From: Actinomycetes bacterium
GTDB lineage: Bacteria > Actinomycetota > CALGFH01
Length of the DNA stretch: 14,463 nucleotides
NCBI GenBank assembly: GCA_030146615.1
Contig: JASLBL010000557.1
Coordinates: 1-14,463 of the forward strand
Direction: 5' to 3'
Shown: positions 6,637 to 14,173 of the stretch, one piece after another
How positions within the stretch are numbered: the stretch's first letter is position 1
Layout: every line of letters begins with the position of its first letter
Position numbers and translations under genes: made by a program
The notes under the pieces: model-generated
What the model was told of the DNA's origin: nothing
What the model saw: only the letters and a program-made list of their open reading frames with translations
The model's database searches: none

Positions 6637-7126
6637 CCCGGTAGGCGTCGCCCATGAGCTCGGCCACGGCGAGCTGCCCTGGCCGGTCGCCGCGGGCCTG
6701 GAGCCGCTCGATGATCGCGGTGGTGACCTCGACGGTCCGGCGGTGGAGCTCGGCCTGGGCCCTGGCCAGCTCGGCCACGTGCTCGGGCTGGGCGTGGTGG
6801 CTGAAGAACAGCTTCAGCAGGCCGAGGCTGCGGAACTGCGGCGGCTCGTCGGCCGGCTCGGCCAGCCAGGCGGCGAGCGCGTCCCGGCCCTCGGCCGTGA
6901 TCCGGTAGCTGCGCCGCCGCCGCCCGGTGTGCTCGCGCTCCTCCGCCAGGAGGCCGAGGCCGGCCAGGCGCTCGGTCTCGGCGTAGATCTGACTGTGCGG
7001 GAACGGCCAGAAGTGGGCCACGCCACGGCCGACGGCCGTCTTCAGCGCGTACGGGGTCGAGGGGCCGTCCCGGACGACCAGGCCGAGGACGACATACGAC
7101 ACGGGGGTGAGGTCGGGCCTGGACAT
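6557..7126 (-). CDS. PadR-family transcriptional regulator
   Basis: The 189-residue protein has an N-terminal winged helix: LTPVSYVVLGLV, GPSTPYALKTAV, then the recognition region FPHSQIYAETERLAGLGLL and a wing GRRRRSYRITAEGRDAL. A helical C-terminal dimerisation domain (about 90-180) follows, LFFSHHAQPEHVAELARAQ onward, matching the larger subfamily that has a C-terminal four-helix region. PadR proteins usually repress a neighbouring gene and release DNA on binding a small molecule. The divergent ligase is the obvious candidate target, and self-control is likely. I place the start at ATG 7124-7126 (MSRPDL), because TATGGT at 7139-7134 is exactly seven bases upstream, fitting a leaderless mRNA. 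An ATG at 7138 would lie inside that hexamer and add four residues. It overlaps the HAD gene by 80 bases. Confidence 0.9.
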   Translation of the reverse strand: MSRPDLTPVSYVVLGLVVRDGPSTPYALKTAVGRGVAHFWPFPHSQIYAETERLAGLGLLAEEREHTGRRRRSYRITAEGRDALAAWLAEPADEPPQFRSLGLLKLFFSHHAQPEHVAELARAQAELHRRTVEVTTAIIERLQARGDRPGQLAVAELMGDAYRVMAERWEQIGRAALEPPGPVEAAQGR

Positions 7127-7133
7127 GCTCCGG

Positions 7134-7144
7134 ACCATACCATA
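7134..7144 (-). promoter_or_regulatory. Tandem TATGGT hexamers, leaderless -10 of the PadR gene
   Basis: On the minus strand two overlapping copies of TATGGT occur (7144-7139 and 7139-7134). The second is followed by seven bases and then ATG at 7126. This is the spacing of TANNNT to the +1 site, so the mRNA probably starts on the AUG. The only purine-rich stretch before the ATG (GGAG) is one base away, too near for normal ribosome binding. Confidence 0.5.
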
Positions 7145-7177
7145 CGTTCAAGACCGTCCGAAACAGACTATTACCGT

Positions 7178-7198
7178 TGGAGCCGGAATGGGGCTCCA
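7178..7198. repeat. Perfect 7-base inverted repeat before the ligase gene
   Basis: TGGAGCC (7178-7184) and GGCTCCA (7192-7198) are perfectly complementary around a seven-base spacer. They lie just upstream of the ligase ribosome binding site. It could be an operator for the divergent PadR protein or a stem in the 5' leader of the ligase mRNA. It does not look like the ATGT/ACAT operators reported for several PadR proteins. Confidence 0.45.
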
Positions 7199-7203
7199 CA
7201 GCC

Positions 7204-7209
7204 AAGGAG
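7204..7209 (+). promoter_or_regulatory. Ribosome binding site of the ligase gene
   Basis: AAGGAG is six bases before ATG 7216. This fixes the start there rather than at the in-frame TTG at 7177, which has no such site and lies at the edge of the inverted repeat. Confidence 0.7.
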
Positions 7210-7215
7210 CTGGCC

Positions 7216-8607
7216 ATGGCCGAGTACGAAGATCTACGCCTTCGACACCTGGCCGAGCTGGCGACCCTGATGCCCGAGCACACCCGGCGGCTGGGCTGGC
7301 CGGCGGAGCGGCTGCGCCAGGAGCGGCGGGACCGGCTCCGCGACCTGCTGGCGATCGCCACGGCGTCCTCGCCCTGGCACCGCGACCGGCTGGCCGGGAT
7401 CGACCCGGCCACCTTCGAGCTCGAGGACCTGGCCGGCCTCCCGCCGATGACCAAGGACGACCTGATGGCCAACTGGGACGCGGTGGTCACCGACCGCCGG
7501 CTCACCCTCGACCTGGTCGAGGGCCACCTGGCCGGGCTCGAGACCGACGCCTACCTGTTCGACGAGGTCCACGCCGTCGCCTCCGGCGGCTCCAGCGGTC
7601 GCCGCGGGGTCTTCGTGTTCGGCCGGCAGGCGTGGGCCACCGCCTACGCCGGCTTCATGCGCCCGACCTTTCTGGACCGGGCGGCCACCCCCGAGCTGGC
7701 CGCCGTCCCGCTGCGGGTGGCCATGATCGGGGCCAGGAACGCCACCCACATGAGCAGCGCCCTGGCCCAGACCTTCGTCAGCCCGGCCGTCGACGTCGCC
7801 CGGTTCCCGGTGACCCAGCCCGTCGGCGAGATCGTGGCCGGGCTCAACGCCTACCAGCCGCTGCTCCTGATGGGCTACCCGTCGATGCTGGCCCTGGTGG
7901 CCGCCGAGGCCCGCGCGGGCCGGCTGCGGATCCTGCCCCGGCGGATCATCGCCACCAGCGAGCCCCTGCTGCCCGAGACGCGGCAGGCCCTCACCGAGAC
8001 GTTCCGCGCCCCGGTGGCCAACATGTACGGGACCTCCGAGGCCGGTCCCGTCGGCGTCGGCTGCTTCCGCGGTCCCGGCATCCACCTCTGCGACGACCTG
8101 GTCGTGGTCGAGCCGGTCGACCTGGCCGGCCGCCCGGTCCCGCCCGGCGTGCGCTCCGACAAGCTGTACGTCACCGCCCTCGCCAACCCGACCCTGCCGC
8201 TCATCCGCTTCGAGCTCACCGACCAGGTGACCGTCCTCGACCGGCCGTGCGCGTGCGGCTCGGCCCACACCCTGATCGCCGACGTCCAGGGCCGGCTGGA
8301 CGACGTCTTCACCTACCCGGGCGGCCAGGTGGTGCACCCGCACGTCTTCGGCTCCCTGCTCCGCCGCGACCCGGGGATCCTCGAGTACCAGGTCCGCCAG
8401 ACCCCGGCCGGGGCCGAGATCCTGGTCGTGGGCGCCCCGGCCGACCCGGGGGCCTTCGGGCGCCGGGTCGCGGCCGAGCTGGCCGCGCTCGGCCTCCCCC
8501 GGCCCGCCGTCGAGGTCCGGGTCGTGGACCAGCTCGAGCGGCAGGCCGCCGGCAAGGTCAGCCGGTTCCGCCCGCTGGAGGCGGTGGCGGTCAGCCCGCC
8601 GGGCTGA
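7216..8607 (+). CDS. Phenylacetate-CoA ligase (PaaK)-like adenylate-forming enzyme
   Basis: The 463-residue protein belongs to the adenylate-forming family that includes phenylacetate-CoA ligase and coenzyme F390 synthetase. The family activates a carboxylate with ATP and passes it to CoA or another acceptor. The phosphate loop is SGGSSGRRG (123-131). The A5 motif is YGTSEAG (271-277), and RFELTDQV holds the ribose-binding Asp336. A CACG cysteine motif is followed by GRLDDVFTYPGGQVVHP, the usual hinge. Lys447 in AAGKVSRF is at the place of the catalytic C-terminal lysine. Length is near the 430-470 usual for the group. No paa pathway genes are nearby, so phenylacetate is only one possible substrate. 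The gene is divergent from the PadR gene and ends 17 bases inside the S9 peptidase gene. Confidence 0.85.
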   Translation: MAEYEDLRLRHLAELATLMPEHTRRLGWPAERLRQERRDRLRDLLAIATASSPWHRDRLAGIDPATFELEDLAGLPPMTKDDLMANWDAVVTDRRLTLDLVEGHLAGLETDAYLFDEVHAVASGGSSGRRGVFVFGRQAWATAYAGFMRPTFLDRAATPELAAVPLRVAMIGARNATHMSSALAQTFVSPAVDVARFPVTQPVGEIVAGLNAYQPLLLMGYPSMLALVAAEARAGRLRILPRRIIATSEPLLPETRQALTETFRAPVANMYGTSEAGPVGVGCFRGPGIHLCDDLVVVEPVDLAGRPVPPGVRSDKLYVTALANPTLPLIRFELTDQVTVLDRPCACGSAHTLIADVQGRLDDVFTYPGGQVVHPHVFGSLLRRDPGILEYQVRQTPAGAEILVVGAPADPGAFGRRVAAELAALGLPRPAVEVRVVDQLERQAAGKVSRFRPLEAVAVSPPG

Positions 8608-10516
8608 GGTGCCGGCGCCACCAGTCGAGCACGGCCTCGAACCGGGCGACCCGGTGGCTGGGCAGGCCGGAGCGGGTCAGCTCGTGGCCCTCCCCGGGGA
8701 ACAGCAGCAGCTCGACCTCGACCTTGCGCTGCTTGAGGGCGACGAACAGGCGCTGGACCTGCTCGATCGGGCAGCGCCAGTCGTGCTCGGAGTGGATCAG
8801 CAGCATCGGGGTGCGGATCCGGTCGGCATACGACAGCGGGCTCTGGGCCAGGACCCGCTCGGGGTCGGTGCCGTTGTACTTGGGGACGAAGAACCAGCCG
8901 ATGTCGCTCGAGCCCTCGAAGCTGTCGAAGGCGTTGCAGGCCCGCTCGCTGATCGCGGCCCGGAACCTGTCGGTGTGGCCGACCAGCCAGGTGGTCATGA
9001 AGCCGCCGTAGGAGCCGCCCATCACCCCGACCCGGTCGCCGTCCAGGTCCGGGTCCTCGAGGGCGGCGTCCAGCAGGGCGAGCACGTCCTGGCTGTCCAG
9101 GTTGCCGAAGTCGCCGACGATCGCCCGGCCGTGGGACTCGCCGTAGCCGGCCGAGCCGCGGGGGTTGCCCATCACCACCCCGTAGCCGGCCCCGACGTAC
9201 ACCTGGGCCTCGTCGAACAGGGTCCAGCCGTAGTGCGCGAACGGCCCGCCGTGGACCATCAGCACCACCGGGAACGGGCCGGTGCCGGCCGGCTTGAGCA
9301 CCCAGCCGTGCACCTTGGCCCCGTCGGGGGCGGTCGCCTCCAGCTCCTCCATCGGCCGCAGCGAGGCCGACCGGGCCAGCAGCGACCCGAAGTCGGTCAG
9401 GGTCCGCTCCTGTCCGTCCCGGACCACCACGACCTCGCCGGCCGAGAGGGGGTCGGAGACCACGGCCGCGACCACCCCGCCGGCCACGGCGTAGTCGTGG
9501 ACGGTGCGCGGACCGCCCAGCAGCTCGACCGGCTCGCCGCCGTCGACCGGGAACCGCAGCAGCCGGATCGCGCCCCGGTCCAGGGTGATGGTGGTGACGG
9601 CCTCCTCGTCGACCAGCAGGGGCAGGATCCCGCCGCCGAAGGCCGGGTCGTGGTCGTAGCGCTCGGGGTCGGTGAGCCGCTCGGGCTTGCCCGACCCGTC
9701 GGCCGGCACCGACCAGAGCATGGTCGGGCGGCCGGCGAGGTCGGGCTCGACGGCCACGAACCAGATGGTCGACCCGTCGGGGGAGTAGGCCGGCCGAGCC
9801 ACGGCGAGGTCGGTGGCGGTCACCCGGACCGCGTCGCCGCCGGCCGCCGGGGCCACGAACACGTCGCTGATGGTGTCCTCGTCCCTGGTCTCGTGGCGGG
9901 CCGAGACGAAGGCCACGCTGGACCCGTCCGGGCTCCAGGCGGGCTCGCCGTGGTCGTAGTCGCCCCTGGTCAGCTGGACCGGCTCGGCGTCCTCGGCCAG
10001 GGCGTCGACCACGAAGACGTGCGGGCGCCGGTCGAAGGTGAAGCCAAGGTTGTCCACCCGGTACTGGAAGCCGGTGATCCGCCTCGGCGGCTCCTTCTCG
10101 GGCGGGACGTCCTTGTCGGTGCCGTAGCGGCCCTCCTCGGGCACCCGGGCGACATAGGCGATCCGGGTCGAGTCGGGGCTCCAGGCGAACGCCTCGACCC
10201 CGCTCGGGTGCTCGCCCAGCCGGCGCGGCTCGCCGCCGTCGGTTGGCATCACGTGGAGCTGCGGCTTGTCGTCGTCGCGGGCCCGCAGGAAGGCCAGCCA
10301 GCGCCCGTCGGGGGAGAACCGCGGGCGCACGTCGCGCCGGCCCGAGGTGAACCGGCGGGGCGGGGACGAGCCGTCGGTGGGCATGGTCCACAGCTCGGCC
10401 CGGTACTCGTCGGCCTCCAGGTCGATCCGCCCGACGGCCACGGCCACCAGCCGTCCGTCCGGGGTCAGGGTCGGGGCCGACGGGGTGCGCAGATGCGCGA
10501 GATCGCTCGGTTGCAT
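8591..10516 (-). CDS. S9-family serine peptidase (acylaminoacyl-peptidase/prolyl oligopeptidase type)
   Basis: The 641-residue protein has a seven-bladed beta-propeller in roughly the first 370 residues, with recurring SPDG-type strands (FSPDGRWLAFLRA, WSPDSTRIAYVA, WSPDGSSVAFVSA, YSPDGSTIWFVA). An alpha/beta-hydrolase domain follows. The triad is Ser502 in GGSYGG, Asp579 in SEHDWRCP and His611 in GEGHELTRS. The family cleaves short peptides that can enter the propeller, releasing dipeptides or acylated residues. No signal peptide is present, so it should be cytoplasmic. ATG 10514-10516 is 10 bases after the stop of exporter half B, so it is the likely last gene of that operon, though a leaderless promoter is possible. 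It converges on the ligase with a 17-base overlap. Confidence 0.9.
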   Translation of the reverse strand: MQPSDLAHLRTPSAPTLTPDGRLVAVAVGRIDLEADEYRAELWTMPTDGSSPPRRFTSGRRDVRPRFSPDGRWLAFLRARDDDKPQLHVMPTDGGEPRRLGEHPSGVEAFAWSPDSTRIAYVARVPEEGRYGTDKDVPPEKEPPRRITGFQYRVDNLGFTFDRRPHVFVVDALAEDAEPVQLTRGDYDHGEPAWSPDGSSVAFVSARHETRDEDTISDVFVAPAAGGDAVRVTATDLAVARPAYSPDGSTIWFVAVEPDLAGRPTMLWSVPADGSGKPERLTDPERYDHDPAFGGGILPLLVDEEAVTTITLDRGAIRLLRFPVDGGEPVELLGGPRTVHDYAVAGGVVAAVVSDPLSAGEVVVVRDGQERTLTDFGSLLARSASLRPMEELEATAPDGAKVHGWVLKPAGTGPFPVVLMVHGGPFAHYGWTLFDEAQVYVGAGYGVVMGNPRGSAGYGESHGRAIVGDFGNLDSQDVLALLDAALEDPDLDGDRVGVMGGSYGGFMTTWLVGHTDRFRAAISERACNAFDSFEGSSDIGWFFVPKYNGTDPERVLAQSPLSYADRIRTPMLLIHSEHDWRCPIEQVQRLFVALKQRKVEVELLLFPGEGHELTRSGLPSHRVARFEAVLDWWRRHLSPAG

Positions 10517-10523
10517 GCCTTCG

Positions 10524-10529
10524 ACCCTA
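10524..10529 (-). promoter_or_regulatory. Possible leaderless -10 of the S9 peptidase gene
   Basis: TAGGGT on the minus strand is exactly seven bases before the ATG at 10516, the same arrangement as at the PadR gene. Its first three bases are also the TAG stop of the upstream exporter gene, so chance is a real alternative. The only Shine-Dalgarno-like bases (AAGG) are one base from the ATG. Confidence 0.3.
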
Positions 10530-12332
10530 CCACGCAGCCGCGGTCTCGCCGCCCGAGGCCAGGCTGGCCATCCAGCTGCCGTGCAGCCGCGCGTAGGCCC
10601 CGCCGGGGTCGGCCAGCAGCTGGGCGTGGGTGCCCTGCTGGACCAGCCGGCCCCGCTCCAGGACCAGGATCAGGTCGGCGTGCTCGGCGGTGGCCAGCCG
10701 GTGGGCGATGGTGATGGCGGTCCGGCCCTCGGTGAGCCGCTGGATGGCGTTGCGCAGCGCCACCTCGGTGGCCGGGTCCACGGCCGAGGTGGCCTCGTCC
10801 AGGATCAGGCAGCCCGGGTCGGCCAGGTAGCCGCGGGCCAGGGCGACCAGCTGGCGCTCGCCCACCGACAGGTACTCGCCCCGCTCCCCGACTCGGGTGT
10901 GCAGGCCCCGTGGCAGCGCATCGACCCAGCCGCCCAGCCCCAGGGCCTCGAAGGCGGCCCGGAGCTCGCCGTCGTCGGCCTCGGGCCGGCCCATGCGGAC
11001 GTTGCCGGCCACGCTGGTGTCGAACAGGAAGCCGTCCTGGGGGACCATGACCAGGGCCGAGCGCAGCGACGCCAGGCTGACCTGGCGCAGGTCGGTCCCG
11101 GCGACCCGGATGCGGCCGTCGATCGGGTCGGCCAGCCGGATCAGCAGCTTGGCCAGGGTGGTCTTGCCCGACCCCGTGGTCCCGACCAGGGCCACCCGGG
11201 TCCCGGCGGGGATCTCCACCGACACCTCGGTCAGGACCGGCGGCCCGCCGTGGTAGGCGAACGACACCCGGTCCAGCTCGATGTCCAAAGCGTGGGACGG
11301 CAGGGCCAGCCCGGGCTGCGGGTCCTCGACCTCGACCGGGGTGTCGAGCACGTCCAGGACCTTCTTCCAGCCGGCCACCGCCTGCTGGGTCATGTCCAGG
11401 ATCTCGGTGAACTCGGCCACCGGCTCCAGGAAGATGGTGACCAGGAAGGCGAAGGCGACCAGGGTGCCGACGGTCAGGCCGCCCTCGGGGCCGATGGCCA
11501 TCCCGACCAGGAGCACGGCCGCGGTGGTGACGACGCCGAACAGCTCGCCCGATGGGAAGAAGAAGGCGCCGATGGTGCCGGCCCGGACCTCGGCCCGGCG
11601 GCGCCCCTCGACCGAGCCCATCACCCGGCGCTGGGCCAGGTCCTGGACGCCGTAGGCGCGGATCACGGCCGCCCCCTGGATCGACTCGGAGATGGCGGCC
11701 AGCGACTCCCCGACCCGGGTCCGGACCACGTCCCAGGCCACCACCACCCGGCGCTGCATGACCCGCAGCACCGCGGCCAGGGGCAGCACGGTGGCCACCG
11801 CGACCAGGGCCAGGCGCCAGTCGTAGACCACCATGGCGACCAGGGCGGCCAGCATCAAGGCGCTGTTGATGATCCAGGCCAGCCCGCCCCAGCGGAAGAA
11901 CTGGCCCAGGGTCTCCACGTCCGAGGTGACCCTGGAGACCAGGGCGCCGCGCTGCTCCTCGGTGTGGTGGGCCATGCTGAGGGCGTGGATGTGGTTGAAG
12001 GCCCGCACCCGCAGGCCGCACAGGGCCCGCTCGCTGGCCGTGGCCAGCCGCTGGTTGGTGGTCCGGGCCGCCCAGGCCGCGACCACGATCAGCGCAACCC
12101 CGGCCCCGGCCAGCACCAGCATCCCCGACAGCTGGGCCTGGCCGCCGACGATGTGGCGGTCGATGGTCTGCTGGACCAGCACCGGGGTGGTCACCCGGCC
12201 GCCCCCGGCGACCAGGGCCAGGGCCAGGGTGAGGACGGCTCCCTTGCGCAGCTCGGGCGAGGAGGCCAGGCCCCGCCGCAGCAGGGCCAGGGCCGGGATG
12301 TGCCGGGCGCCGACCTCGCTCCCGTGCCTCAT
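10527..12332 (-). CDS. ABC exporter half-transporter B (subunit with intact ATPase residues)
   Basis: The 601-residue half-transporter has an N-terminal membrane domain of about six helices (about 30-310), including LTLALALVAGGG, MLVLAGAGVALIVVAAW and a VAFAFLVTIFLEPV segment. The ATPase domain shows Walker A GTTGSGKT (Lys390), Q-loop VPQDGFLF and signature LSVGERQ (488-494). Walker B LILDEATSAVD carries catalytic Glu513, and the H-loop TIAHRL carries His544. The signature has Val where LSGGQ has Gly; all other key residues are present. It overlaps half A by ATGA (12329-12332). A GAGGGA ribosome binding site lies at 12341-12346, so equal, coupled synthesis is likely. It should pair with half A in the cell membrane and export lipids, drugs or peptides; the substrate cannot be read. 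Confidence 0.9.
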   Translation of the reverse strand: MRHGSEVGARHIPALALLRRGLASSPELRKGAVLTLALALVAGGGRVTTPVLVQQTIDRHIVGGQAQLSGMLVLAGAGVALIVVAAWAARTTNQRLATASERALCGLRVRAFNHIHALSMAHHTEEQRGALVSRVTSDVETLGQFFRWGGLAWIINSALMLAALVAMVVYDWRLALVAVATVLPLAAVLRVMQRRVVVAWDVVRTRVGESLAAISESIQGAAVIRAYGVQDLAQRRVMGSVEGRRRAEVRAGTIGAFFFPSGELFGVVTTAAVLLVGMAIGPEGGLTVGTLVAFAFLVTIFLEPVAEFTEILDMTQQAVAGWKKVLDVLDTPVEVEDPQPGLALPSHALDIELDRVSFAYHGGPPVLTEVSVEIPAGTRVALVGTTGSGKTTLAKLLIRLADPIDGRIRVAGTDLRQVSLASLRSALVMVPQDGFLFDTSVAGNVRMGRPEADDGELRAAFEALGLGGWVDALPRGLHTRVGERGEYLSVGERQLVALARGYLADPGCLILDEATSAVDPATEVALRNAIQRLTEGRTAITIAHRLATAEHADLILVLERGRLVQQGTHAQLLADPGGAYARLHGSWMASLASGGETAAAW

Positions 12333-14173
12333 GGCCCCGTTCCCTCGTCCGGCTCGGGTAGGGCCGCCTCGGCCTGCTCGTAGGCGCGGACCAGGCGGGC
12401 GTAGCCGGGGCTGGTGGCCAGCAGCCGGTCGTGGTCGCCCTCGGCCACCAGCCGGCCGTCCTCCAGGTACAGCACCCGGTCGGCCAGGGCGATGGTGGCC
12501 AGCCGGGATGCGACCACCACGGTGGTGGTGGAGGGCAGGTGGCCCTCGAGGGCGCCGAGAATGGCCGCCTCGGTCACCGGGTCGACGCTGGAGGTGGCGT
12601 CGTCCAGCACCAGCAGCCGGGGCCGGCCGGCCAGGGCCCGGGCCAGGGCGACCCGCTGGCGCTGGCCGCCCGAAAGGGTCGCCCCGCGCTCGCCGACCAC
12701 GGTGCCGTAGCCCTCGGGCAGGCGGGCCACGAACTCGTCCGCCTGGGCGAGCCGGGCCGCCTCGACAATCCCGTCCTGGGGCCGTTCCAGCCGGATGTTG
12801 TCGGCCACCGAGGTCGAGAACAGGAACGGCTCCTGAAAGGCGATCGACACGGCCGCGGCCAGCTCGCCGGCGTCGAGCTCGGCCAGGTCGCGGCCGCCGA
12901 GGCGGATGGCGCCCCGGTCGGGGGTGAGCAGGCGAGCCAGCAGCAGGGCCAGGGTCGACTTGCCCGACCCGGTCGGCCCGACCAGGGCCACGGTGCTGCC
13001 CCCCGGGACCCGGAACGAGACCTCGTGCAGGACCTCGGCCCCGGGCTCGTAGCCGTACCCGAGGCGCTCCACGGCCAGCTCCAGCGGCCCACCGGGCAGC
13101 TTCCGGCCCGGGGGATCGCTCGGCATGAGCCCGGACCCAGAGGCCGAGGCTGGAGTGCCGCCGCGTAGGGGCTCGGCCAGCACCTCGGCCACCCGCTCGT
13201 AGCCGGCGACGGCCCGGGGCATGTCCCCGAGCACGTACCCGATCAGGCGTAGCGGCCAGATCAGGAGGGCGAACAGGTTGATCAGGCCGACCAGGGTGCC
13301 GGCGGTGATCGCCCCCTGCTCGATCCGCCAGACGCCGATCACCAGCAGGGCGACGGTGGTCAGGGCGGGCACGGCGTCCAGGCTGGCCTCGAAGTTGGCC
13401 GTCACCCGGGCGGCCTCGATGCGGGCGTCGCGCAGCAGCTCGGCCTTGTCGGCGAAGCGCCGGCCCTCGGCCTCCTCGGCCTGGAGGGCCTTCACCACCA
13501 GGGCGCCGTCGAAGCTCTCGTGGGCCACCGCCGACATGTCGCCCAGGCGCTCCTGGCCGAGGGTGGTCGGGTGCTCGACCCGCCGCTGGAAGGCCAGGTT
13601 GAGGACCAGGATGGCCGGGATCACCAGCATGCCCAGTGCGGCCAGGACCGGGTCGGCCAGGAACAGCCAGACCGCGGCCGCCCCCAGCATGGTCAGCACC
13701 CCGGTGGCGAACGGCAGCGGCGACAGGATCTCGGAGGCGGCGTCCAGGTCGCCCTCGGCCCGCGACAGCAGCTCGCCCGCCGGGTGCTCGTGGTGCCAGG
13801 TCAGGGGCAGCCGGTGGTAGCGGGCGACCAGCCGTTCCCGCAGGGTCGCCTGGACGCCGGCGTGGACCATGGTGGCGGCGATCCGTCGGGTGATGATGCC
13901 GACCGTCTTGACCACCCCGACGGCCACGATGGCGGCGGCCGCGGCCACCGCCACCCCGGTCCGGAGCTGGCCGCTCTCGAACCGGGGGGTCACCGCCCGG
14001 TCGACCACCTGGCCGAGCACCCACGACTGGGCCACCGTCCCGACGGCGTAGACCGCCGCCCCGAGCACCGCGACCACGAACGGCCGGGGGTGCAGGGCGA
14101 CCTGACGGCCGATCACGCGCAGGCCGCGGCGGAGCAGGCGTCCCTGGGGCGCGGTGGGGGCTTCGGTGCTCAC
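12329..14173 (-). CDS. ABC exporter half-transporter A (subunit with degenerate ATPase residues)
   Basis: The 614-residue half-transporter has a membrane domain of about six helices (FVVAVLGAAVYAVGTVAQS, VAVAAAAAIVAVGVV, LTMLGAAAVWLFL and others) and a C-terminal ATPase. Walker A is GPTGSGKS (Lys405), the Q-loop AFQEPFLFS and the signature a canonical LSGGQRQRVALARAL. Walker B is LLVLDDATSSVD, so the catalytic glutamate position is Asp525. The H-loop histidine is replaced by Ser556 (VVVASRLAT). These losses mark the degenerate-site subunit of heterodimeric exporters such as TM287/288 and BmrCD. The GTG start (14171-14173) overlaps the TGA of the peptidase gene upstream (GTGA) and has no clear ribosome binding site, so it probably depends on coupling. 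It is about the usual length for a half-transporter, with a Ser/Gly/Pro-rich linker near 335-355. Confidence 0.9.
   Translation of the reverse strand: MSTEAPTAPQGRLLRRGLRVIGRQVALHPRPFVVAVLGAAVYAVGTVAQSWVLGQVVDRAVTPRFESGQLRTGVAVAAAAAIVAVGVVKTVGIITRRIAATMVHAGVQATLRERLVARYHRLPLTWHHEHPAGELLSRAEGDLDAASEILSPLPFATGVLTMLGAAAVWLFLADPVLAALGMLVIPAILVLNLAFQRRVEHPTTLGQERLGDMSAVAHESFDGALVVKALQAEEAEGRRFADKAELLRDARIEAARVTANFEASLDAVPALTTVALLVIGVWRIEQGAITAGTLVGLINLFALLIWPLRLIGYVLGDMPRAVAGYERVAEVLAEPLRGGTPASASGSGLMPSDPPGRKLPGGPLELAVERLGYGYEPGAEVLHEVSFRVPGGSTVALVGPTGSGKSTLALLLARLLTPDRGAIRLGGRDLAELDAGELAAAVSIAFQEPFLFSTSVADNIRLERPQDGIVEAARLAQADEFVARLPEGYGTVVGERGATLSGGQRQRVALARALAGRPRLLVLDDATSSVDPVTEAAILGALEGHLPSTTTVVVASRLATIALADRVLYLEDGRLVAEGDHDRLLATSPGYARLVRAYEQAEAALPEPDEGTGP

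Noticed and set aside
8609..10714. 701-codon frame opposite the S9 peptidase
   Set aside because: It has no recognisable domain; the minus strand shows a full propeller plus catalytic triad.
12200..12300. Repeated CCAGGGC units in the exporter genes
   Set aside because: These are Ala/Leu codon runs in membrane helices, not a structured repeat or array.
12333..14024. Apparent fusion of the two exporter halves in one 1165-codon minus-strand frame
   Set aside because: Before the ATG at 12332 this frame reads as low-complexity Arg/Gly/Pro. Half A lies in another frame with all motifs and its own TGA at 12329-12331.
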